From: Sipunculus nudus
Taxonomy: Eukaryota > Annelida > Sipuncula > Golfingiida > Sipunculidae
Length of the DNA: 64,000 nucleotides
Assembly (NCBI GenBank): GCA_026874595.1
Contig: CM049316.1
Location: forward strand, 4,168,339 to 4,232,338
Reading direction: 5' to 3'
In this document: one piece after another, positions 1 through 11,751 of the stretch
How the letters are laid out: each line of letters begins with the position of its first letter
How positions within the stretch are numbered: the stretch's first letter is position 1
Notes under the pieces: generated by a model
Databases searched by the model: none
What the model was told of the DNA's origin: nothing
Seen by the model: the letters and a program-made list of their open reading frames with translations, nothing else
Translations under genes and position numbers: made by a program

Positions 1-1098
1 TCAAATCAGACTGAAAAGTGCTAATTGCAGCTATTCAAAAGATTCAACAAGGCTAATTGGTCATTTGAAGAATAGGGAAATAGCAACAAAAGCAAAAGCA
101 GTCATGTCAATTAAGTGATAGAAAAGGTTTAAAAATTATAATTATATTCTTTGGCAAAACAGCTTCCATAGCAACTACTGGTGTCATTCTGGCCTCAACT
201 TTATCTTAAAGTCTAAGAGTAAGAAAGTCCTGAAGGTATAAACCAAGATGTCCTGGATGTTGTCATGTCCCCTGATCAGTGGGACTCAGAGCTTTAACCG
301 GAGCTTAATGAGACACTCAGACAAAGAGAAACAGCACAACATTTGTCTGTGTGGACCCAGAGGGAAGCTGATTGGTCGCTAAGTGATACAAAACATTCCG
401 ATGCAGGGACTGAGAGTGACAACGCTCCATGACCAATTCATCTGTCATTGAAACAAAGCCACAGATAAACCTTGACAGAAGCATCAATGTCTGTTTAACA
501 CATGGAATCTTAACGGTGCAACAGGAACTGATTTGGTTAGAAGGAGAATATACGTAATCTAGTAAATCAATCCACCATTGTATGTGGAGAAGAGCTGCCT
601 ATTGCCCAAAGTCCTGGAGATGGAAGAAGTTTGCTCTTGCTGGTTCACAAATAGCTTCATCTCAGACATTTACAATTTGGATGCCTATTTATTACTTGTG
701 ATGTCAGGAGCTGTCAAAATTACTTTTCCATTTATCACACAAGGTCACCATGATATTTTTGTACAGAACAATCCTGCCTTTAATACTTATATGGTCACTC
801 CCAATTATTACAAAGCAGTTGGGCCATTGTCATCTGTGGACATTTTGACTTGGTACAGTCAAAAGTCAGAGCTCTTTGATCAGTGGTCACTTTGACTTGA
901 TATGTAGAACAATTTGATCAAGTGTTACCTGTGTCACTCTGACTTGGATGCGCAATTTGGCCATGCAACATTATATGTGGTCACTATATCTGATGGTGTA
1001 ACATTTTTACTGTTGCAAAAATACACAAAAATAAAGGGAAGATAAGATAAAACTACCCAGAGGTATTAAAGCATTAATTTATTCTGTTAAAATTTAAG
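1..1098. other. A+T-rich non-coding flank
   Basis: No gene is supported here. The stretch from about 240 to 480 is less A+T-rich than its surroundings and has a short plus-strand ATG frame (248-382), with a stop codon just upstream and no recognisable motif. A 105-codon frame at 578-895 starts at TTG and resembles no family I know. This may be intron or intergenic DNA. Confidence 0.5.
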
Positions 1099-1110
1099 TG
1101 TTTGTCAAGG

Positions 1111-1475
1111 AATCTCTTTTCATTAATATGAATCATACCATTCTTCAATAATTGCCATATGTTAGTAGGAAATGATTTTAAATTTTACATTTAGTTCTGA
1201 TATTTCCATTATCAAAATTATCCCACTTATGATTTAAACCTCTTTGCCTACATGTAAAGTTTTTAATTTAAAAATATGAGCTTTGAATTTTGAATCTCTT
1301 TTTATTAATATAAATCATACCATTCTTCAATAATTGCCATATGTAAGTAGAAAATGATATTTAATTATATATTTGGTTCTAATATTCCCAGGAAGATATT
1401 CTGACTTTTAATTCAAATTAATTTGCTTGTATGTTAAGTTTTAATATCATAATAGAACATGCTTTGATAAGGATA
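1111..1475 (+). repeat. 182-bp tandem duplication, two diverged copies
   Basis: The block beginning AATCTCTTTTCATTAATATG at 1111 recurs at 1293 as AATCTCTTTTTATTAATATA. Both copies continue through the shared segment CATACCATTCTTCAATAATT and a CATATG-containing stretch, then end in similar A+T-rich sequence. The offset is 182 bp, with many substitutions and a few indels, so the duplication is old. It has no coding potential. Confidence 0.85.
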
Positions 1476-1698
1476 ATGCACATAAAATCTACTTCTACAG
1501 TTTTTACCTTTATCTTTTATACATAATTGGCATTCTTTCTATTTTTTAATATATTATTCTTGCATCAATTTGAAACATTTGTATGTGATTTATACCAGTT
1601 TCTGTGGATAACCATCAAAAAGTCCACACAACATAGACAGGCAATCTGGCTGGTGATGGTGAAGAAAAAAGGAGTTGGCTGATGAATTAAATCCCTAC

Positions 1699-1761
1699 CT
1701 GATACTGGAAGGTTGAGATATCCTCTGTAGACTTGATCACAAAGCGCAAGTCAGAGTCAGC
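1699..1761 (-). CDS. Candidate internal exon, protein not recognised
   Basis: Read on the minus strand, this 63-bp segment is preceded by a strong 3' splice site (TCTTTCTCTTGCAG) and followed by a good 5' splice site (CAG, then GTAGGG). Only one of its three frames is open; it is phase 0 at both ends and gives 21 codons starting ADSDLRFVIK and ending ISTFQYQ. Two clean splice sites around a frame-preserving segment in A+T-rich DNA make this the best coding call in the window. I do not recognise the protein: the mix of charged and hydrophobic residues suggests a folded soluble domain, but that is only a composition argument. A neighbouring exon is expected on each side. The nearest upstream candidate found, 8403-8448, ends in the wrong phase to join directly, so another exon should lie between them if they belong to one gene. 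Confidence 0.5.
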
Positions 1762-4700
1762 CTGCAAGAGAAAGATAAAGTATAAGTATCATGAACATAA
1801 AACCTGCAAAATAGATCATGCCAGGAAAATTTTCACAAATCAGGCTCACCAACAGAATCTTTAAAGGAAGAATTTACAGTGAAAGAAATCAAAAGCCTGA
1901 GCTTTAATATCCCTGTGGAGCTAAGTTCCATCTGAATTCTGAGTGATGGAAAGAAATGACACCATGAATAAGCAATCCCATTAAATACACAATTACATTC
2001 TCTTTGGTGGGAAGAACCCCAGCGCAGCATTTTTTCTTGTCCAGATTTTCAAAAGAAATACCACAATTTACACTTTCTGTCTTCTTCAGATGTTAAATGG
2101 AATTAGCATATCTTAACATCGGCAGTGTTTTACTTCAGTATTTGACACTTCATGTCTCCATGTGTGAGTGTGGTTCACACCTCGAGCCAAAAATAAAAAA
2201 ATCATTCAAAATTTGACTACCAACTTCCACTTCCAAAATCTCCCATTATACTCCTTTATAAAATAAGATCCACACCTAATGAACCCTGAGGTGAAATACA
2301 GGGCCTGGATATTTGCATTAAAGTTTAAACCATTGACCAATCATCATCATCTGATATTTTGTTAGTTATACCACAGACAATATTCAGTTATATCTTCAGC
2401 CAACTAGGAAACTTCCCGACCTCCCAACAGCCCCGTCTGCCCAAGAATCAAACACATATATACACTTGTAGCACACACTGTTACATAACATGCACACACA
2501 CTTATAACATACATTTACATATAAGCTTTCAAAATACAGACATGAAATCAAACATATAAACAAACACAAGAAGCAAATGGTGAGAAGAGTCAGTAAAAAG
2601 TGTTAAAATTAAATCAATAAACAAGACACCAAAATGACTCATAAACATTATGTACAAGCTAAACACATTACTTAACAATAACAAATAACTACACAAACAA
2701 GGATGATAATGGGCAATAACTGAAATAGCTTCTGCACTTACAGCGACCTGCTTACTGTTACAGCCATTTAAAAATATTTGTAAACCAATATAGCTGAGAT
2801 TTCATATTTGTTTTAATTAAATTGTCAAACAAATGGTGTTATAATTTGTAAAATCGATAATGTTTCTAACATTTTACTACACAGACATTCAGCCAAGAAA
2901 CAGAGACATGTATATAAAAAATGTTACATCTGTATTATGACTAACAGCGGTGGCCCTCAACCATCATCACTCAACTCCTCTGTACGTGACCATTAGTATT
3001 ATATAAATTATCTGAAAAATCTGTTTCTGACACAATACCATTCACAAGAACACGGCTCTCTGCCTTAAATCACTTTATTGTGATACAACCATCAACCAGC
3101 CAAAAGAATTTAGGTTTATTTTATATTTCCTTGCCCCCCAGAGGATTCTTTATACATGAAAATAACATGACAAGAAAGAGCTCCCACACATCAAGAACTG
3201 ATAAAATTCTTTATTAACTGTTATAAAGCCCATTGTGGGTGTCTTACACTTCAAATCAACACTTGCCATTCATTAAAACATTAAACCTCCTGGCGACGGC
3301 TCATTGTGACAACAAAAAGCCTGGCTGCAAGAGAATATCAATGGCCAATAATGCAAATTCTGATGATGTAGGGCACATAAAGGTTAACACAACATCTCAT
3401 TGTTGTCACAATGTTACAATTAAAAGTCAGACCAAATCTGCATGTTTCCGATTCTATTCTAATGATTTCAGACGAGCATTATGAGCTGGTATCATTACAG
3501 CTGAGAGAAGATATCTTAAAAACATCAAGTTTATAAAAATCACAGTTTCCAGTCATTTCTGGAAATTACCACCTGAATGCTGTGGTAGCATTGTTACAAA
3601 AGTAGTTGAAACATCTTGATTTGCTGGCTTGTTTTAATGACCAGGTGTGTACAGATACCAGGCTTAGAAAATAACAAATCATCACAAAGAATGCCTAAGG
3701 TAAATAAAATAACCAATATACCTAAAATAGGAATGCAACAAATATATTTTAGAACAAATTAAAAACAAGCATGTAACAATCTGTTTGCATTCAGAAAATC
3801 AAGCTATATATGAGGAGGTTGAAGGTGCAGAAGATCTGTACGAATGAGGGAACCTTAGAAAAGTAAAGAGGTAATTGGTATATTTTCACTATTTATCTAT
3901 TTTAATGAATAAACATACACACAGTTAGTTTGAACATCTATTTTTCTGTTTAAGCTTTTGTGTACAAAAAATGCTTTAGTCCCAAACAGTGCTTTTTCCA
4001 AGACTGGAATCACACTAACAATTTATGTAATAAAATGTCATATTGGTGGTACTTTATAATGCAGATCCTCATAACAAAACACTTGTAAAGGACATGCCAA
4101 TGACATGAAGGTTCTCTTAATCTCTTTGCAATATATAAAAGAATTTGTTAAGAATATTTAGGCTTTCTTCTTTAGACATAATATTTTTATTTGTAGACAG
4201 ATTTCTAGGAGAAACTGTATAAAAACATCTCAATTTGTTTTTTCTTTTTACTGAACTACAAGTATTTTCTCAATAATAAATATCCTGTCTGGTATATAAG
4301 TTGACACTGAAGAAAACATGGTAATCTATTGTTAAGGGGCCATCCATTTTATACTTTGAACATGAGTATTTTTCACTTCCTAAGGAACCAAGTTCCTTTC
4401 CTTTTTCTTTTATCACCTTAGTACGTGAATTTCCCTTTACCCAAACGGAATATACAATTTCCTCCTAACAATCTTAAAATCCCCCCAACCATCATTACTA
4501 TAAACTGATTGGTCTTCCCCTCCGACACTGTCATCCCAGGAAATTAAATGCTTCAAAGCCTCAATACATGTTGCATATTCTTATCATATAAGATCGTGGT
4601 GGCTGTACCAGATAAAAGAGTATTAGGAATTTATGGGATTAAATGATTTTACTTGTCAACTGTCCAGTGATAAAAATCAGATACAACTCAGCAGGAATTG

Positions 4701-5718
4701 TTAGATATCAGCATCTGATGATGAAAATTACAAAAATTTAAGTCTTGCATCTTTTTTAACTGGTGAAAAAAAACCAGCCATTTCGCCCTACTAAAAAATT
4801 GTTTATATACTCTCCTTACATTCAATATTCTTATGTTCATTTTAGAGAAAAACTATCACACTAAAAAAAAGAATATTCTGATCAATTATACAAATGGCAT
4901 GGATATTATAAAGAATTAAGAATTTTGAAAATGTTTGCCACTTTCTGTAACTGGATGTTTTTCCTAACTTAGTTAATTATGCTTTGGTAATTGATAATTC
5001 TACAATAACTTCTGATCAATGTTAATATTTTAAGGGTACATGAAATTACTAGATGCCATCTGACATGACACAATTGCATCTCAGTGACATGATTGCACCT
5101 AAGACTTTGATTACCGTGGAAACCAGAAGCCAGCTTCAGAAGCATTAGGTTGCTTGCACTTGGTGCAATTTGATAGAGTTTATCTACATGTTATCTTTGT
5201 GTTATCTATATGTACAATTGTGATATGTCTCCTATATGAACTAACCATGTACAAATTGTACCAATAATTATATACTTAGCAGACCAGCTGCCATTAAGTC
5301 AAACTAGGTAATTTATGATGAGGATGTGGGTTGTGAAGGAAATGAAAAGTTATACTTCTATGTATTAAATGAAAATAACATTTCCGGTTTACTAACTATT
5401 ATTTAATTCCTTATCTAGGCAAGTAAAATGTTAAAGTAGAACAAGCAAATTCATGGAATTTATATCCTCCACTTTTGCCTCTTGTTGTCTTTCATGCTTA
5501 CCTTATCAACATGTTTTAGTTTATGTTGGTGTGAAGATTTCTGCACATCATAATTTTGGTTGTAAAATACCAGTAGTACCAAAATTAGATAATTTTGTTT
5601 TAGAGCTGGTGAGAATTAATTTTAAGACAGACACTCCAAAACCAATCCCAGTTAGACAACCAAACTTGAATGAAATTGGATAACATTTAGGAAAGTTATT
5701 GCAAGGAAACCAAAACCT
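1762..5718. other. Non-coding A+T-rich DNA
   Basis: I see no supported gene, RNA or mobile element. A plus-strand frame at 3233-3484 (83 codons, TTG start) has no recognisable motif. The minus strand at about 3325-3345 shows an acceptor-like TTCTCTTGCAG, but no matching donor with coding content follows. CA/TA-rich simple sequence lies near 2450-2530. Confidence 0.5.
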
Positions 5719-5753
5719 GATGGACAGACAGACAGAGGGACAGACAAACAAAC
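5719..5753 (+). repeat. GACA-type microsatellite run
   Basis: Imperfect GACA/GACAAACA repeats follow ACCAAAACCTGATG. They are followed by a C-rich stretch and the inverted pair CCTTCCAAGG. Runs like this, next to a short hairpin, often mark the ends of decayed dispersed repeats in mollusc DNA (family knowledge). No second end could be found here. Confidence 0.6.
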
Positions 5754-8402
5754 CCAAATCAATGTCCCCCTTTCCTTCCAAGGAAGCTGGGAACATAAGA
5801 TATTTATGAACTTACTATATCTGTTTACCATTTATCAGTGTCACAGGAGCTATCACTCTGTAAACTCATATCATGGTGAAAGTTAAGACTGGTTCCAAAC
5901 TTTACTTTAGACAATAAATTTGTTACCTCATTATTTTTAATTGGGTTTATACCTGATACCTAAATTGCACTTTAATTTACAGATATGAATGGTTGATTAA
6001 TACAAAATTTTGCAAAATTTTTACTGGACATCATTTGCCAAAATGGACCAGAAGCACCTTCCAGAAACTGCCTTCCATTGTACAGCTGCAAGAAATACCT
6101 TTTTAATTTAGATGTTTTATATCAAAATATCCCTATCAAAATTAAATTGCAATAATGTTTCTTATGCTGCAAAGATTCTTTCTTCTGCAGTACATGTCAC
6201 AAAGGACATGATACATTGACCAAGGTTAAGCTGAGGAAAGCTGACAAATTAGTTAACTGTATAACAGCTGACTCAAGCAGAAGTCTACGGACTGTGAGAG
6301 GTCCCTTTTTATATTGAGATAAAATAATTGTTCTCAAGACAAGAATGGAACATTAACAATAAACATCTGATTATAAAAACATTCCATCCAGCCTTTGTCT
6401 GCTCCCTTACAGACAGCAGAAGGGAATCAGAAGTAATTAAGCATGTCAATTATATTTGTTTAGCTTCCTTTCATGTCTGTGATACACAAATCACCATTCC
6501 CTGTAGTTACCATCAGATGTGAGTAAGGTACAATTTGGTTTAAGAACAAATAGGTCACTTATAAAACATGTTCTCTGATAACAGTGCCAAGTTTGAGGCT
6601 TGGTCAATAATTAATTTTTTTTTCTTACAAGCAAAGCTTTATCTGTCCCTGACAGTAACCCAGTTATAATCATTAATGGAGTAGTATCATTGTTACATCT
6701 ACTTTGTCAATGGAATTTATAATTTATAATTTATAATAAATTTATAATTTATAAATCTTCTTATTCTGTGCAATACTACCATAAATCAATTAAAGCTGTC
6801 AAGTTTTTGAGATAAATTCTAGCTAGCACAGAGACTTTTTTTCATCTACCTTTGCCATACATTGTTTTGAAATTTATGATTACAAAATTTAAATTGACTG
6901 AACCTTGTTGATATATCATAAATAATAATTATTATAAAATATATAAAAGCTTAAGTCAATAATGCTTCAATGTAAGAAGAATGTATGATTTTGGTAAAAA
7001 CACTATATATTTCTTTTATATTCTGCATTAATGATAAGGTATTTTTTACTGGGTAAGATTCTGTTAGTAAGTTGATACAGGTGACATGAGGGTATGGATG
7101 TTGGTTGACAAGGTAACCACCTGAACTTTCTCCATAAACCAACTTTATCCAGTGGAAAGTTCTTTAATTATTTAGTTCCTTGTGCTTTATCCTTTTCCAG
7201 CAGAACTATATCATGGTGTACTTTCTCAGAGTGACAATTCTCAAACTTCAATAAGATGTTTCTTTCTGGTATCAAATAATAAACGTTTCTGTCAGATGCA
7301 GATGTGATCTTGGATTAACAAAGGTACACTCCCCCTATTGCTTTGTAAGGTGTGACTTGAGAATACTCAGAAACAATAATACTGGAGTTGCAGTCCACCA
7401 GCCACTGCCTGCCAGATGTCCACAGGGAAATTTGAATCTAGCTTCTGGATTTCAAGACTTCCTTCAAGTCTCAGACAAGTAACTCAGCAAGAATAAAACA
7501 AAGACAGGAAATTTATACTGTGATATTATGGGGACATGGTTCAGTGATGGGTGGTAATCTTGAAGTCTAGCCACTTCATTATTCTAATGTTTGTATATTA
7601 AATATATACCTACAATATCTGATCCGTTTGCTGTGAACTACCTGTAATTATGATGTTCTATTAAACATTTTAAAATTTGAAACCATCAAATTATCTATTT
7701 AATAGCCAGATCAGTATTACTGAGAATAAACCTGAAAATAGATTTTTGCTCATAGGAAGTTTGATCATACTGTACCTACTATACAGGAGCACAACATTCT
7801 AGAGTGGAAAGGATTTAGAATGAATGAGTTTGAAAAATAATATGCCAGATGTGTCATCGTGGGATCTGTGTCAATTTCTTATTGTTATTTTAGGAAAGTG
7901 ATTTATAAAGTAACTACAAGCATGAGAGAGAGAGAAAATGAGAAAAAAGAGACAGAGAGAGTAATCCCTGAATCCTTTTTTTTAACTGTATTTTGTATTG
8001 CAAAATGTCTTGCGCCAATATTAAAAATATTGTTCAAACTACCAAAGAACATCTACATCTAGCCATGTATCAAGGTATTTATTTATTACACATATGACTA
8101 AACTTTAGCATGCTTCAATGAAACCAACTTGATTTCACATTTTCTGTCAATACAGAGCTGGTAAGAACCCTAGCAGTACTGGTCCAGAAATGGATCAAGC
8201 TGTAATGCTACTTGGATGTCATGCTGCTTAACAGACAGATGCTAACGTGACAAATTTATGAAGCCATAATTCCTAAATTTGTTTTCAACAGTCCATGCAA
8301 CATGACATGCAAATAACATATCAGCTTTCAGTTACTCTACGATAAATGCTGATATATGAACAAAGGTAATAATTAACCGTACAATTGGATAATGGTACTT
8401 AC
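5754..8402. other. Non-coding A+T-rich DNA
   Basis: No gene is supported. Two simple features stand out. At 6716-6757 a 7-bp unit TTTATAA is repeated about five times around a near-palindromic centre. At 7924-7960 there is a purine-rich GAGA run. The plus strand at about 7180-7200 has an acceptor-like TTTATCCTTTTCCAG followed by 17 open codons and a stop, which alone is too little to call an exon. Confidence 0.45.
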
Positions 8403-8448
8403 AGATCAAACAACCAAAGGTCCAGGTTAAATATTTGATCATTCAAGT
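8403..8448 (-). CDS. Candidate small internal exon, protein not recognised
   Basis: On the minus strand this 46-bp segment follows an excellent branch and pyrimidine-tract acceptor (TATTTTTTTTGTTTACATAG) and ends at the consensus donor GTAAGT. Two of its three frames hit a stop within the first ten bases; the third is open throughout (LNDQIFNLDLWLFD), entering with two bases of a codon and leaving with two. That entry phase fits the exit phase of the candidate at 11098-11159. The protein is not recognised. It is short, and splice-like signals arise by chance in A+T-rich DNA. A longer minus-strand frame overlapping at 8439-8624 starts at TTG and looks incidental. Confidence 0.35.
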
Positions 8449-8612
8449 CTATGTAAACAAAAAAAATAATGAAGGTAAAAACCTGTGGCTGGAATCAAGT
8501 CCTGGCTGCTCTCATTAAGGACAAAAGTGTTGTCCACTCGACTGACCAAATGAGTGTTTAAACCACTGAATACACATATAACCAGAATAAGGGTAGTTGA
8601 CAAGCGACTATA

Positions 8613-9773
8613 TGTATCCGCCAAAATCAGAGTGGAACGGGAGAAGTGATCATGGATTGAGTGGCAAGGTGAAGTAGAGTGAGGTGTATTTCATATTAGC
8701 ATGGATGTCTGCAGCCGAAATGTGTATGTAGGTTGCGCCACCTACCACAAAATCCAGAAAGCTGTCCAAGTTGTATACATATGCAAAATTTTAGGCAGAT
8801 AAGTCAAACCACTACATGTATATGAGTGATTTTATCCCACAGCAGACAAACAGAAGGACTTGTGCAAAAATAGTGGCAGGTGGTGCCACCAATTTTGTAA
8901 ATGATGAAAGAGCTATGTGAGATCTATACACATGCAAAATTTCAAGGGGATAGGTCCAACCAGTCCTGAGATATAAGCCTGAATGTCTGCAGCGTTAACA
9001 TAAATGTAGGTGGTGCCACCTGCTAAAAAAATTGAGAAAGCTATCCATGATGCATAAACACGCAAAGTTTTAGGCAGATAGGTCAAACCACTACTGAGAT
9101 ATCAGTGATTTTAGCCCTTGGGCAGACAAACAGACGGATGCTGTGCAAAACTGGTTGCAGGTGGTCCCTCCAGTTTTGTGTTTGATAAAGAGCTATGTAA
9201 GATCTATACACATGCAAAATTTTGGCCCAATCGGTCAAACAGTTCCCGAGATAAAGGCACAGATGTCTGCAGCATGAACGTTAATGTAGGTGGTGTCACC
9301 TGTCATAAAATCAAGAAAGCTATCCAGGATGTATACACATGCCGAATTTCAGGTGAATTAGTCAATTCACTGCAGAGATAGGAGTGATTTTAACCCAATT
9401 GATGTAGATGAACAGATGGACACTATGCAAACATGGTTGCAGGTGGCACCACCATTTTTTGTGTATGTTATAAAGCTATCCAAGGGCTACATTTGTACAT
9501 AATTTAATTTTTTCCTGATCGGTCAAACGGTTCCCAAGAAATGTGGGTTTATTTGTGGAAACAGACGCACAAATGGATGCTGGGAAGAGAGGAAAGGTCA
9601 GAGGTCAACACCAATTGGTTAGGCACCAGTTCACATGTGACCCGATAATTGGTGTAAGTTTCGGAAAAATCAGTCCAGTAGTCTCAGAGGAGTTCTCCGG
9701 AAACGAATATGGCAGAGGCGGCAGAACCCGGTCAAAAACGTAGTATCCGCAAAACTTCGTTTTGGCGGATACA
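8613..9773. mobile_element. Non-autonomous DNA element with 14-bp TIRs and tandem-repeat core
   Basis: The left end TGTATCCGCCAAAA (8613) is the exact reverse complement of the right end (9760-9773). The right end also folds on itself: GTATCCGC...AAAACTTCGTTTT...GCGGATAC. Between the ends lies a core of about three units with a period near 280 bp (ATGTCTGCAGC at about 8706, 8985 and 9266). Each unit seems built of two related halves sharing GGTGGTGCCACC, an AAGAAAGCTATCC-like string, CACATGCAAAATTT and GGTCAAAC. It encodes no transposase. Inverted ends around an internal tandem core match the plan of 'pearl'-like elements of bivalves, but family membership is inferred from architecture only. 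No clear target-site duplication was seen. Confidence 0.75.
8704..9560 (+). repeat. About 280-bp tandem repeats forming the element core
   Basis: Three diverged units are marked by TGTCTGCAGC and by the phrases 'GTAGGTGGTGCCACC', 'CATGCAAAATTT' and 'GATAGGTCAAACCACTAC'. Half-unit similarity suggests an older period near 140 bp. The unit-to-unit differences are scattered substitutions, so the core is not recently homogenised, unlike the 42-bp array further right. Confidence 0.75.
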
Positions 9774-10048
9774 ATCATCAGTAGAGGTTTGTGAAGTTTT
9801 TTAATGGTGGAAGACATTTCTATGAATAATGATCCTGGATCTATCTTTGGTACCGATTCAAAGTGAAGCACTTGATGAATACTGTATTCTCATAACACAT
9901 GCATTTGCAGCATGTATGCAGCATGTACATTTGTTATTCCATTTGTATTTATACTTAGCATTTGTTTCCATGTTCAATCAAATATTTGATGAACTTTTCA
10001 TAGTCACAATATCTAACATCTTTAATACAGTTCCATGCAAATACCCTC

Positions 10049-10052
<4 letters not shown>

Positions 10053-10105
<53 letters not shown>
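10053..10105 (+). repeat. Compound (TA)n(CA)n microsatellite
   Basis: About 17 TA dinucleotides are followed directly by about nine AC dinucleotides. The run abuts the left end of the short inverted-repeat element at 10106. A shorter TA run lies directly after that element at 10290-10301. Confidence 0.95.
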
Positions 10106-10107
<2 letters not shown>

Positions 10108-10289
10108 GTGAAACCTTGTTGTGTCGAAGTCAAAGGGACCCTCAGAAAACTTTGACATATCTGAGGTTCAACACAAGCGGGTTTTATTTGGTAATAATTT
10201 AACTAGAATTGTCCGGATAATCGAGTCCTTAACTTTGACATAAGCGGGGTATTTGACTTAAGCGAGTTAGACACAATGAGGTTTCAATG
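10106..10289. mobile_element. MITE, pogo/Tigger-like ends, about 184 bp
   Basis: The left end CAGTGAAACCTTGTTGTGTC and the right end, read as reverse complement CATTGAAACCTCATTGTGTC, match at 17 of 20 positions. The whole insert is a long imperfect inverted repeat: GTCGAA / TTAGAC near the ends, then GACATATCTGAGGTT against AACTTTGACATAAGCGG-type segments. It has no coding capacity. Ends starting CAGTGAAACC with TA target sites are typical of pogo/Tigger-type MITEs (family knowledge). TA follows the right end; the left flank is the CA/TA microsatellite, so the target duplication is not clean. Confidence 0.7.
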
Positions 10290-10301
10290 TATATATATAT
10301 T

Positions 10302-11097
10302 GCAAGCCCTACATTAAAGTGTAATCGATTACTAACATCTGAATTGATTAATTTCAATTTTAAATTTTGTTAACTGTACCATCCTGAAGTCCCCAATTAG
10401 CTCTCAAATTGGACACAGTAGTCTGCATTGTCTCAGCTGTTTAACACTAATGTGCATGTTGGAAATCTACTTTATGTTTGTTGGAGGACCACTCCACTAG
10501 TATAGAAATATATGGTGGCAATACGGCCAGATAGAGAGCTACATTTTTCTTTTATTTATTTGTTGAAATTTACTAACATCCCATTTGATAAAATTGCTTT
10601 TATTTTATAAAAGGTCTGAAACCTAATACTCAAGTAAGAATTAAATTGAGACTCAAAGTGAAGCTTAAGAATCTTGAATTGAATCAATTCCACAGGCTCT
10701 CAAATTTGAAAGGCCAAATTCTAATTTGTAAGTACTGATTGTCCTTAACCTCTGAAACCAAACTGGAAGAAGTTTGCAAAGAAAACAGAATAATGCAAGT
10801 AAAAAAAAAACAAATATTTTTTTCTATGATTCACTTTCATTTCTATTTTAAATCTGCATTAAGTACCCTTGATCTCAAGACTTTTGTAGCAGATGGGTTA
10901 ATAATTAAACTCATCTAGCTGGAAGGGGTCCTAAAATACTCTATTTGCTGAAAAAGTGGTAACCATAAAGCTCAAATACAAGATATAATGTACAGATATA
11001 AAACAATAAAATTCTCCCTGAAGGTACCCTACTGCTGAGGTGGAGCCTGAAATCTGATTACCTGCTGATCCAAAAATCTAATCTGTTAAGTACTTAC
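10302..11097. other. Non-coding A+T-rich DNA
   Basis: Nothing supportable was found apart from homopolymer runs, such as poly-A near 10801-10810. No frames, RNA-like structures or repeats with a clear boundary were seen. Confidence 0.4.
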
Positions 11098-11159
11098 ACA
11101 TGAAACCTGCCTTACAACACTGACACTGAGAGCCTGCATCAGTTTTGCAATAAACTCCA
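11098..11159 (-). CDS. Candidate exon encoding the end of an EGF-like module
   Basis: On the minus strand this 62-bp segment ends at a perfect donor (GTAAGTAC) and is preceded by a moderate acceptor (TTTTATTATTGACTTGAG). The open frame is GVYCKTDAG followed by SQCQCCKAGFM, entering with one base and leaving with one base. The pattern N/T-x-x-G-S-x-C-x-C-x-x-G-F is what the second half of a calcium-binding EGF-like domain looks like (family knowledge), here with an extra cysteine (CQCC). Such modules sit in secreted or extracellular membrane proteins. The frame also reads through the donor for a few codons to a stop. Entry phase fits the exit of the candidate at 18982-19037, and exit phase fits entry of 8403-8448. 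It is short, so chance resemblance or a relic exon remains possible. Confidence 0.4.
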
Positions 11160-11751
11160 CTCAAGTCAATAATAAAACAAAGGATCTCTTTTTTCTCTAA
11201 AGAAAATGTTGCCCATAAAAATAATTAACTTTATTGCACAAATGTTTCCATTTTAACAATTTATTTTGTTATAAGAATAGCTCTGCTAGGAGGCAAAGGT
11301 AAGATATTTTCCCCTTGATTCATTTGTTGCATGCTTTGTCTCTTTTGCAATGAACAGATTTTGATGAAATTTAAGGGGGCTGGGGTATCATCAAAGAAAA
11401 GTCCATTAAATGTTTAAATCTAAATCAGAATGATCAGTTTTAATTCAGAGGCTCCTTTTCAAAAGTAAAAGTCAGATCTTTGTTCCAAGACTCCAGCCAC
11501 CCATTGATTAAATTAGGGCCAGAACATGCAAGTCTGGTTCGAGATGAGCTTTGTAGGTTCCACCTACGCATTCTAGTTTAAAACTGGAAATATTCAGGTT
11601 AACTTTCATTCAAACAGTCTCTGATTTTTTCCTGAATAATTTGTGTTGATAAAAACACATTCGATATAAACATTTTCCATATAAACATTGCAAAATGACA
11701 ACCACATAAGGTTCAGCATAGAAAAATATATATTTACAAACAAAGTGTAAT

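Noticed and set aside
578-895. 105-codon plus-strand frame
   Set aside because: It starts at TTG, has no recognisable motif and no splice-site support at its ends. This length arises by chance in 64 kb.
7180-7255. Plus-strand terminal exon after TTTATCCTTTTCCAG
   Set aside because: The acceptor is good, but only 17 codons follow before a stop. There is no polyadenylation signal at a convincing distance and no partner exon.
9829-10158. Frames with poly-IY and poly-TH
   Set aside because: They are translations of the TA/CA microsatellite; the same applies to 27016-27236.
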